Source: Viridothelium virens
Taxonomy: Eukaryota; Ascomycota; Dothideomycetes; Trypetheliales; Trypetheliaceae
Length of the DNA stretch: 64,000 nucleotides
Assembly: GCA_010094025.1 (NCBI GenBank)
Contig: ML991823.1
Span: 124,001 to 188,000 of the forward strand
Direction: 5' to 3'
Shown here: one piece after another, positions 19,744 through 29,880 of the stretch
Position numbering within the stretch: position 1 is the first letter of the stretch
Layout of the letters: each line of letters opens with the position of its first letter
The notes under the pieces: model-generated
What the model saw: only the letters and a program-made list of their open reading frames with translations
The model's database searches: none
Told to the model about the DNA's origin: nothing
Position numbers and translations under genes: made by a program

Positions 19744-21657
19744 ATGGCAGTGATTCGACCCAGCTTTAATGTCCAAATGCGGCCATTGGACAAAGAATTG
19801 CAATTTTTTGAACCATATGAGGTTCTCTTTGAGCAGTATATCGATACGGGCCTTTTCGATCTTGGCGAGAATACATTAGAGCACAGTGGCTCAGACGACT
19901 TTTCGAGATATTTGGAGCTTCCCAGGTCATCCAGCCGCAGCGATCTTCCCTGCAATCCCCCAGCTATCGAATGGGACGTTACACAAGGCAAGCCAAGTCA
20001 ACCCTGGGAAAAAGCACACTGCTACCTTAAGCAAACCTCAGCCTCGGTCACAGCAAGAAGCAGGCGCACCTCGCTTTACTCAGACTCATACAGTAAGGCA
20101 GCGGTTTCTGAGACAGAGCTTTACAGCCTTGGGCGATTCGACTCGCCACAAATAAAGAGCGGGACCGCAGCTTCGACTCCTTCTAATTCGACATTTCCGA
20201 ACGCAGAACACCGGAAGTCAAGAACCGTGTCACATATCAATGACCTCTACAAATCGACCTCCTGCGGAATTTCAAAGTCGATGCGAAAGCCCACCAATTC
20301 GCCCAAAATGATGCGAGGATCGAATTATCGCCCTGCTCTTCATGAACTTTGGTCACAACGGATAGAAGCGACGATGGACAAATACAGCCTACAGATGCCT
20401 GTTAGATCGGGGCCTCTATCACCACCACCCTCGGCCAAAGTGAAACAGGAGGAGAATGGACAAACTTTCTATGGAAAACTTATGAACAGTGGCAGTCCTG
20501 ATCTTGACAACACGCTGTCACCTCTCTCGAACCAATTTCAGAATTTGTCTCACATATCACCGCTTGCTACACCTCTCATCGACCATGCAAATGGGCAAGA
20601 CAATTCTTATTTTGGGTCTCCACCCTTCCCGGATTACAATGAGCATTCAGAATATGTTGCGAACGCAATGGACGATCTGATGACCCCTCCACAAACACGA
20701 CAGCTCTCCACGTCGACCTGGACGGCTGAACAACAAGATCAGCAGACGTATGAGTTCGATGCAACTTCGCCCGACATATCAAGCTGGCCAACCGGAAATA
20801 TCGCGCACGCCTCGAGCAACGATGTGCGCGACAACGTACGCCAACCGTCTCACTCTTTGACCAGATTGACCAACGACGTCTCATTCGGCAGTGGTAATAA
20901 TTCCTCAGCCGCAGCAGCGGCCGACCTGGCGACCAACGGCCTATTAATTGACATGCATGGTATGTCGGGCGGCGGCGACATGCATGTCGGAGAAGGGGGA
21001 AGAGAGGGGTCAGGACCATCCACAACAAGCGACTTGTCAGCCTTGTCGCCTATAGAGCTGAAGCTGAACCAGTCAAATCCTAGCTGTACGCATAATTATC
21101 CAGCTCCACCTACTATTCCGGCCAGCGCCAGCCCCATCAATCTCACCAGCTCTGCTGACACCACTGCCACCGCCAATATCATCGTGCCAAGCCGAGTACG
21201 GAGACAACAGTCATCTCCAGCAAGCTCGCCTGACCTTCCACTTTCTTCTCTACGTACCCGTCGCGGAGGCTCAAGATCGCGAAACACCTCGCTACATCTT
21301 CACCAGCCTTCGAATTCGTCGCATCCGCAACAAAGTCATCATCGGCGTAGTAAAAGCTCCACTACGCGCTCGCTTCGCTCTCCCGGTCGTGCTCATCGTC
21401 GGCATAGCCGCACGCAGTCCTCAACCTCACCTTCATCCGGTGGCGGAAATGGTGGGAATGTGGGCTTCATCAATTTTACCCCGGATGATAGTCGCAGGAT
21501 TCTGACGGGAGTTGCACCGAGTGGGAGTAGCAAGACGAAGGCGAGACGGGAGAAGGAAGCCGCGGAGAAGAGGAGAAAGCTCAGCGAAGCGGCGGTCAAG
21601 GCTGTGGAGGAGGCAGGTGGGGACGTCAGGGTACTGGATGGTGTGGTGCTAGAATAA
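19744..21657 (+). CDS. wetA: Conidium maturation regulator WetA
   Basis: One intronless frame of 637 aa. The N-terminus holds FEPYEVLFEQYIDTGLFDLG. The middle is long, Ser/Pro/Asn-rich and disordered. The strongly conserved C-terminus (about residues 575-637) reads VGFINFTPDDSRRILTGVAP, SGSSKTKARREKEAAEKRRK and LSEAAVKAVEEAGGDV, preceded by an Arg/Ser/His-rich stretch that can serve as a nuclear signal. WetA acts last in the BrlA-AbaA-WetA chain and is needed for the spore wall, trehalose and dormancy. The frame extends upstream to a TTG, but the ATG at 19744 (MAVIRPSFN) is the first ATG. Confidence 0.93.
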   Translation: MAVIRPSFNVQMRPLDKELQFFEPYEVLFEQYIDTGLFDLGENTLEHSGSDDFSRYLELPRSSSRSDLPCNPPAIEWDVTQGKPSQPWEKAHCYLKQTSASVTARSRRTSLYSDSYSKAAVSETELYSLGRFDSPQIKSGTAASTPSNSTFPNAEHRKSRTVSHINDLYKSTSCGISKSMRKPTNSPKMMRGSNYRPALHELWSQRIEATMDKYSLQMPVRSGPLSPPPSAKVKQEENGQTFYGKLMNSGSPDLDNTLSPLSNQFQNLSHISPLATPLIDHANGQDNSYFGSPPFPDYNEHSEYVANAMDDLMTPPQTRQLSTSTWTAEQQDQQTYEFDATSPDISSWPTGNIAHASSNDVRDNVRQPSHSLTRLTNDVSFGSGNNSSAAAAADLATNGLLIDMHGMSGGGDMHVGEGGREGSGPSTTSDLSALSPIELKLNQSNPSCTHNYPAPPTIPASASPINLTSSADTTATANIIVPSRVRRQQSSPASSPDLPLSSLRTRRGGSRSRNTSLHLHQPSNSSHPQQSHHRRSKSSTTRSLRSPGRAHRRHSRTQSSTSPSSGGGNGGNVGFINFTPDDSRRILTGVAPSGSSKTKARREKEAAEKRRKLSEAAVKAVEEAGGDVRVLDGVVLE

Positions 21658-22350
21658 TGTAGGATAGATGGACCGATTGATTTTCTATGGGCATTGATTC
21701 ATTGCCAATTCTAAAATCAATACTGCATTTATTCCCTGTTGAAGCTCCGTACTTCAGGCTGTCCGCGCCGCCTTTCGTAGAATCTTGGGGTCGAGGCTAG
21801 GCAACTTGCTTAGAGCGAGTCTCTGGACAGGTGACAAGTGTATACCGCTAGCTCTACGGGAAGAATCAAGTCTGGCTTACCATCAGCCAAACTGGCTGCG
21901 GTTGCATTGAATGTTTGCTTATTCCAAGCACCCCGTTCAGAAAACTACATCACAGCCAGGCTGCGCGCTTTCTAGAGCCTTCGAAATAGCATTCTATATA
22001 CGAGCTCGTCATTGCAAAGAGGCTGTGTCTTCTACAGCGAGCATTCCAATCACGAACGTCCAACTTGCAGGATTACGCTGGTTACTATTACATTTCGCTA
22101 AGAATTCTTATAAACAGAAACGCCCAGACGATGTATTGCATACAGTCCCTACAAGTATATATGAATAGGAAAGTCTACTAGCGGATCCAATCCATGTTCA
22201 GCTTCCTTCCAATGTGCGCGCCCTTATTTCCAAGCAGGATTCACACTCGAGCAGAGCAGAAAGAGACACGAACAGCAAGCTCACGTTATACGTAGGAAAA
22301 GAAATATGGACGTGACTGATGAGCGTTTTAGTGAAAGCTCAGTATACCGA
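21658..22350. other. Convergent 3' region, wetA and the pepsin-like gene
   Basis: 693 bp. The plus-strand frame at 21911-22168 has no features that I recognise. No gene is supported. Confidence 0.45.
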
Positions 22351-23924
22351 CTAGGAAGACGGCGGAGCAGATGTGTTCTGTGTAGGCTCCATGCGCTGGA
22401 CCGCACCGAATTGCTGATTGCCTTGATCGAAAATCTGATAATTTCATCAGTCATCTTCTTGTCACCCATTCACTTGTTTCTTTTCCCTCCCAGGAGTTGT
22501 AGTAAGACTTACTGCATAAAGCGACTTCAAGAAAGCATCCCCAAAGATGTTCATACCCATATCTCCTGCGCTCTGAATGGATCCATACACCATTTGCTGT
22601 CCATTGGTCGTACCGGCGGACGCAAAACCAAGATCCTCCTTTTGAAAATCGAAGAGCTTAGTTCCAATGGCGAATTGCACCTGAGGCAACTGATCGGCAG
22701 TGGTCGAAGCTGGGAAGACATAGCCTTGCTGGGACTGGTCATAGGTTGCGCCGGGTATGGCATTATAGATGTTCTGGCATGTAGCGTCATCAACGAGGGC
22801 GAGGGTGGTGCCCGTGTCCATGATGGATGTGGTCGTGTTGGCATTGTATGAAGTGCCATTAACGGTGTAGGTGCCGGATTGGATCTGCCAGAAGCCCTGG
22901 GAATTGTCGACAGGGGTGTAGAAGGGGGTTTCACCGTTCAGAGTGGTTTGGTCGATGTAACCAAATGTGTAGAAGCTGGCACCCTTGTCCGGGTCGCTGG
23001 CATCCCGCCAGCTGCCGAGCTTAGCCGTGAAGAGCTTCTCAGAAATAGCAGACTGGTTGATCATGTTCGTGACAGGTGTAGCTACAGGGTTAGGTTTAAC
23101 GGTATTGATGTTGCCAAAGGCAAGGCCCATGAGGCCATCCCCAGCATTCTGTGTGAAGGCAGAGGAGAGTGTTTTAGCCTCCTCGACGGCTTGGCCGGTG
23201 ATCTGCACACCGCCGATGTTCACGACATCGGTTCCAACATCGCCTGAGGCGCTTGAGCCGTCTCCGTAGGAAATCTGCCAAGTACTGCCACTCATTGGTT
23301 TAAAAGTGGAGGACTTGCTGGGATCGAAAACATTGTGGCCGGAGGTATTGACGCTCTTTGATAATTCAGTCGACCAGACCTTACACACGTCAGTCAGTGA
23401 CCCCAGTTTTGGTAGCTTTGGATTCAAGGATCAAGTCACCTACCCACAGATCGGAAGAGCCAGTATCAAAGTCCAACCTCAAAGTCTGAGCCGGGGTGCC
23501 AATTTGGACGTCGCAAATGTACTCGGAGTCATTCTGTTGATCCTCTGCAGGAACTTCTCCACCCTTGCCAGAAGATGGCGAGGGCGTTCCCCCAGTAGCC
23601 GGTGGGGTCGGAGAAGTCGAACCAGTAGCAGCACCTACTTGTGTATGGGCATGATGCTTGCGAAGCTGATGGTGCTTGTGGTACGGCTGATTTCCGGCAT
23701 GCAACTTTTGGGTATGTTCTTTTTTCTCGACATAATAAGGACCAGGAAGAGTAGGGGTGATGTTATCTAAAACCCCCCCAAAAAATATTAGTTACAACTC
23801 CAAGGGCGTCGTGGAAATACTTGGCCAACATACACTTCCTCAAAAGCCAGACATATGACTTCCGCCCATCGCGGCGGTAATTGGGATTATGGACGCGAAG
23901 GACACGTTGAAAGTTGGCAGACAT
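22351..23924 (-). CDS. Pepsin-like aspartic protease (family A1) without a signal peptide
   Basis: Four exons (23834-23924, 23444-23766, 22513-23379, 22351-22434) encode 454 aa. Both catalytic motifs are intact: [10 protein letters not shown] with Asp131 and [10 protein letters not shown] with Asp326. The flap tyrosine lies in [20 protein letters not shown], and the end has [14 protein letters not shown]. The N-terminus is unusual: [20 protein letters not shown] is basic and hydrophilic, with no signal peptide, followed by a His-rich stretch (residues about 52-68) and a Ser/Thr/Pro linker. Similar leaderless A1 proteins exist in fungi to my memory, so this may be a cytosolic or unconventionally secreted enzyme. 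A missed upstream exon carrying a signal peptide is the main alternative. Confidence 0.88.
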
Positions 23925-25835
23925 TGTGGATATTGGGGGCAGTTCTGGTAAGTAGAAGATTGCAACTTGTGAAAGAAGACCGAGTGTAGGAGACGACAAG
24001 AAAGACAATTAGAAAAACAGATGCAGAGATATTCGGGCTTCCTTATATCGTACAGTCTGCTGCACAACACCTACCTAAAACAAAGTCCACGGCACTGCTT
24101 GCTCGTGACAGGCAACGTCATCAGATGCCGGTGAGGATGTTCACGGTCATTCAAACATCCAACAGGAGGCATCCCCCCGTTGAGCCGACGCAGGAGGAGC
24201 TATGCTTTACAGGCACCGATGAGCCTCCTCAGAGCACGAATAGGATGCAGTTCCACATACGTGTGTAGGAGCGTAGCGCTTCCACAGCATAGCCTACACG
24301 CCACCGATGTGCCGATTAGAGATATGCTCGATACTTGAATGGCTGCAGTAGAGATAATTCGCCTGAGGGGCCATACTTTAGGCACTGGGGCCCGCTTGAC
24401 CGTGCTGGAAACGTTTGACTAGCCGTATTGAACTGTGAAGGCCAGGGCTACAGCAAGGGAAAGGGGACAAAGCAGGTTTGTAGGGGCAGGTGGCGCGTCA
24501 TGTTGACGCGTGTTCTGGTGGATTGTACCAGCAGACCATATGCCCCCTTGGTGTTGGGGGTGTCTTTGTCCAGAAGCCATAGGCTTGGGATTAGAGCCGA
24601 ATTCCGAGTGGCACACGCCTCGATAGAGATCTCCGGTGTACCACGAGATAAGGGAAAGTAGTCGTCCCCTAGCGTTATCTATCGTGTGGACCAAATTTGT
24701 TTCTGAAACCCCTGCGAAGGAACTGAGATGCAGAAGCGAAGCTGAAAGCGGCGTTCCAGAGGGAGAAGTTGGAAAACAGGAAGCGATGACGTTGGCAGTG
24801 ACTGAAAAGCATACTGAGAGGAGCAGTGGGAATTCCCGAGTGATTCCTCATTTGGCCCTTGCAGATAGCCCAGCAGGTGCAGAGATAGTCTGATGGTGTG
24901 GAGCGCTACGAGACTTGTGCCTGCCAATCCTAGCAAGCACGTAAAGCACGAAAGACATCTAGTCTCTCAAGATCCTAGATACATACCTTTAATGCTCGTC
25001 TGAGAATGATGTCACATTAGGGAGCAAGGCAGGACTCAGGTAGCTTGAGCAGCTAGACGTCCCCATGATTTTGACTGGTCTTTCTTACAGAACGAGAAGA
25101 GAAGGAAGAGAGATCGGGATGATGAACGCGCAAGCGAGGCTCGTGAGGCTTCTCTTATCGCACCATCAAGGCGCTACTGCACCCACGTCAAACCGACCAA
25201 GTAACATGACCTGGTTGTTTGGACGCCCATACAATCGAGCACCCCTTAAATATTAGGTTGGCCCACAAACGACAACGTCAACGTCTTGCCTCAGATGGAG
25301 CGAGCACGAGTTTGGCTGATCCGGGGATCAAACCGTTGCGTCAGCCGCCGAAACGCACGGTCACCTGAAATTCAGAGCATTGCATGCCACGAGATCTCAC
25401 TATAAACTCGACTATTATCGTTGAGCCGATTTGCATCGCTCAGCTGTGGTGGTGTCTTATATGAAAAAAGGCCCAGACTCCATTTCACTAAACTACAGGA
25501 AACATCGAGGCGACCAAGACTGTTAGCTCGAGAGCTCTATCTGGCGTCTGAGAAGGAGCGACCTCTGCGAATACATGCACCACGTCCTTCACCGGCCCAT
25601 CCCCCGAAAGCGAGCGTCGTAGTGTAGGTTGTTCATTATCCAGAGGTGGGAGGTAAGCCTAGCAACCACGTGCAAGAGACGCACTACGGAAAGACGAATA
25701 GGAAAGAGGTCCAAGAGCACTGAAGAAGAGTAGAAGACTAGGCATAATTTCATCCGTTCTTCGGCAAAGTGCCACCTTTCCGTCCTTCTTATCCCATGAC
25801 TTGAGGCATAGGAGGCATGACTGAGAAGTTAATTC
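23925..25835. other. Intergenic, no gene seen
   Basis: 1.9 kb between the pepsin-like gene's start and the NBR1 3' end. All open frames are under 100 codons, overlap on both strands and show no protein-like pattern. Confidence 0.5.
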
Positions 25836-28800
25836 TCAGTTCTTGGAACCTTTCTGACCCTGTTGCATAAATTCGTCGTCACTCGCGTCAAGTATATCAT
25901 ACTCCTCATCTGTGACAAATCCATCGTCGTCTGACTCGCTTGCCAATTCAAGGCTCTCAATGTCTTCTCCCATATCCTCAAACACTTCTTGCTTCTCTTT
26001 AACTTCTCCATCTCTGTCAGTGGTACACTTTGGAGACGAGGCAGTAGCATCCTCAGACTTGACAGTCGGTGCCGCCTGAAGAGTAGCTTCGTGGACGCTG
26101 GGAACAGGAGATTCCTTATCAAGACGTGGGAAGATCATCGAGTCGCCCTCTGTTGCGTCTTGCTGCGACGAACTCGCTTCTGTAATGACCTGTGTTTGCG
26201 TCGCCTTTCCCTTGGAAGGTGTCAACGTTGGAAATTGTTCATTTATCTTGAATTGCGTTTCACCTGCCTTCTCCATAAGGCCTTGGCTGGCCTTGCGCTT
26301 GGCGGCAAGTCGACGAACCATTTCTTCATACATATCGGTGGGTGTACGAGTCGGAGGGGCACGCATGCTTGGTCCAGCGTATTCAATGTGCTCCGTTGTG
26401 CTACCCAGTTCGGCTGGCGCAGCAGCAGGACTAGCGATGTCATGGGTAGCAGGACCCGTAACTACTACATTGATGTCGCACCACAGCCGGTGACCGAAAG
26501 GAGTTCCGTTGGGTGCCTTCAGACGCCAGTAGGAAATGCTCTTGCCCCCTCGCTTAGGAGCCTTCATCAGGACACGGAAAGCGACTTCTTCGCCCACCTC
26601 AATGCGCCGGTCAACGAGATTACTCTCAGTAGCACTAGCAATTTCGGAAGCGCTAGCAGGGTGGCTGTGATCAACATTGAGCATGTTGTCGCCTCCGACG
26701 TAACGTACGCTGCAACCTTGGGGCCAGGCATGAGGACCTGGGTTGCGAAGTGTCCAGACTTGAGTGAAGCGCTCTTCAGCACGCAAATTGGTACCGTCCG
26801 GAATAGTATCGCGCACAAAGTGGGCGTTAAGCTCAGCATCCTTGGGCTGTGCGATCTCGAGGCCAGTCGTCTGTTTGCGGGGAGTAGGCGTGACAATCTT
26901 CTTTGATAGCTCGGTGACGTCAGCTCTGGAAGCCTTCTCGTCCGTGGGCTTGAGATCAGCAACAGTCTGCACCTTTGTTGGAGTGCTCTTGTTTGAAGGT
27001 GTAGGCGAAGGGACAGAAAATACGGAAGCAGTCGCAGTGCCAGTCGAGCGCCGAGAAGGCTGATCACCCATGGTGCGAAGAGGAGCACCATCCTTGTCCT
27101 CACCCATCGTAGTAACACTTACGTTGCGCACGGGAGTCTTGAATTTGATGAGCGGGTGAGTGTTGTTGTGCGGATTGCCTGGCAGGGCCTCACAGTTGGC
27201 GCAAAGGTCGAAATCGTGGCAGACGGCACATTTATAGCGGACACCGGTGATGAATGTCTGATATTCCGACCCGCTGCAAAGAGGCCCATCGCAGTAAATA
27301 CCGTAATGCCGAACAACTGAAAGGCGCGGGGCAGGAAGTGGATCATACAATGGCGCAAAGCGATGGCCTGTATGCTTTTGTTGCGCGCTCTTGACGCAAT
27401 CCGAGCAGAGATCGTAGTCGGGGCAATTCAAGCATTTGTGACGAACACCAAAGATGCGCTATTTCGGGGTCAGTACGTTGTCGAAATTGCGTGGGGAGGT
27501 TGGGCATACCTTTTCGCAGCCATCACATGTAGCGGCATGGCGCTGATTACGACCAGCTCGGCAGCGTGCTTCGGACGCAGTACTGAGCTCAAGTTGCGTA
27601 TCAACTGGCTTGAATTCGTGGGCTGGATGATGACCATGGTTCATGCTGTCATGGCAAGCCAGGCAAAGATCATAATCTTCGCAGCTTGTGCAGTGAACAA
27701 AGTTGTCCTCTTCAAAGACTATGGCGAAGTATTAGTAAACAAACTCCCATTCCCTCAACTGCAGAACGAACCTTTGACACATGAATTGCAAGTACGTGTT
27801 GGCACACACTTTGGCATCAGTTGAAACGCTGGCTCAGCTTGGGATACAAGCACCGTCTTTGGCTCCTCGGTGAAAGCACCAGGCATCTCTTTCTCTTGTT
27901 CTTTCTCGGTCTGAAGTTGAGCCCGTAATTTAGGTGCAACCTTTTCGGTAACGCTATTGACAACACGACCGTCCTTGAGGGTTCTCTTGATGAGCCAGTG
28001 ATTTGCCCCGGGACAGACTTTACCTGCTGAAACACATTCGGGGCAAAGGTCATAGTCTCCGTCATCACAGATGCTGCAATGGAAATGTTCGTCCGTCATG
28101 GGCTTGTCGCATTCGTTGCAATACACTGACCAAGCTCCAGCGGAAACTTGCGGTACAGATGGGGCTGCCTCTTTGAGTCGCAACGCGAGATCACGCTTCT
28201 GAGATATGTTGGAGAGTTCAGCGAAGAACTGTTGTCTGGCCTGGCGAGCGCGAGAAGCAGTATCTTGCCCATTGAAGTTGACGCCCTGGAAGCGCACTCC
28301 AGCTGGAGTGCGTCGGTTCTGGCTCGGACTAGGCGTTGGCGCTAAGGAAGACGACTGCTGCGATGAGACAATGGCAGGTGGCACGTTGGCCCAGTGGGCA
28401 GCTGCTAAGCCTGTAGCGGGTGGAGGTGGTGCAACACTAGGGACAGGAGGGGGAGGAGGGGGTTGCACGAAAGATCCGGGGATATTCTGTTGATTAGGTT
28501 GATCCATCTTCCTCTCCACTGGCAGCGGGGTTACACGGAGTCGCAGCTTAAGTTTAGCCTTGGCTGCGCGATGGAGTGTCTTGTAGACAGTGAGATCGCC
28601 AGGCTCGAGAACGATGAAAGCACCAGCACTGTCAGAGTAGCGCTCGAATTTGATGCCCTGGTTAGGGGGAATATCCAAGAGGTGACGAAGCTGCAAGGTG
28701 GTTTTGTGTCAGTCCAACGGTTGCCTGCTCTACCCGAGCTTGTCCCGCACAAGCCGGCTCAACGAGGAAACTATGAGGGGACACGTACCTTCTCCGGCAA

Positions 28801-28917
28801 GACTTGGGCTGTCAGGTTGTTGAGAGGAAGCTTGAATTTGCGAGTGTTGCCTTCGATGAGCACCTTGACGGTGATCAGAGTATCTGGCGTCACCGGAGCA
28901 TTGCTGACGGTGGCCAT
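25836..28917 (-). CDS. NBR1: Nbr1-type selective autophagy receptor
   Basis: Four exons (28789-28917, 27772-28690, 27510-27718, 25836-27458; introns 98, 53 and 51 nt) encode 959 aa. An N-terminal PB1-like domain (ITVKVLIEGNTRKFKLPLNN) is followed by a Pro-rich linker and four ZZ zinc fingers starting near residues 234, 343, 410 and 475 (for example CNECDKPMTDEHFHCSICDD and CDGCEKRIFGVRHKCLNC). The FW domain (about residues 620-745) contains FTQVWTLRNPGPHAWPQGCS and WRLKAPNGTPFGHRLWCDI. Near the end, in an acidic setting, DEEYDILDASDDE offers a LIR motif (YDIL, about residues 939-942) for Atg8. In fungi Nbr1 uses its FW and ZZ domains to bind vacuolar enzymes for delivery to the vacuole; the cargo here is unknown. 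Confidence 0.9.
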
Positions 28918-29880
28918 GATGGCGAAACGATGAGGCTGCAAAGGCCAGAGGAACAGCGATCCGCCTCCGACAAGCTTATTGATGGCTCAGAGAGCTCCAC
29001 AAAGTCAAGTTAGCTTTGGCGAAGGCAGCTGACGATGAAGAAAGGGAGGTAGATCGGGGTTGGATAGGGGTGGATGTAGGGAAGTGGATGGTTGAGGTGT
29101 GGTAGAAGAGGAGCTTCGGGTGGGCTAGTTAGTTACAGGCCGTGAGGCCGTAAGGGCCCTCACGGCTCTCTAGGCTGCCATGACGCGCGCAGTGATATTA
29201 TGCTGGTTGTGCACAACCGAGGGGTAAGGCGCTATCCAAATCGGGCTTGGTGCTGCATAACCAAGGTTAGCACCGGTTACGACGAACTCACCGACTCCCA
29301 ACCTTCACCATTGAGAAGCGACCATTAATCAGACAGCTGCACGAGAATCTTGTGCGGGGCCGCTAGGTATCGCGAGGTGCTACTAGTGATGCTGCCTGAA
29401 AGCACCTTCATTTTCTATCTATATATTCGACCCCAACGGACGTAGACTCAACTAATCATCTCACCAGGCCTTGCTCAGCTCAAGTGCTGACGCAGTATCG
29501 ACCAAGCAATGCTTCCCACAGACTCATCACCAAACAGCTTGTTCCGTAGCAACTCATGCCGATGATACAGATAACCGAAGTTAAACTCGTAGTGTAATGG
29601 AATTTTGCACTTGGGGGTAGAGGTTCGAGGGTTGAGCGAATTCAAAAAGGGAGGAAAGAATAGTGATTGGCAGGATTCAGAATGCCGTTAAAGCCAAGGA
29701 CGAGAAAAGAAAGGAAAGCAAGAAAAAAAAAGGGGGGGTCACAATATAGAACGCTCAAAGCACAAATAAGCAACGCTCGATGAGGCTCGCGATCAAGTCC
29801 ACACACTCTGCTAGAATGGAAACGGAAAGGGAAGAACTAAAGTAGCATTCCCGCAACGCCCGATTAGAAGTATAGAAAAC
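28918..29880. other. Intergenic, NBR1 promoter side
   Basis: 963 bp without a supported gene. It contains the short inverted repeat CTTGGT...ACCAAG near 29249-29268 and a run of A then G near 29722-29737. Confidence 0.45.
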
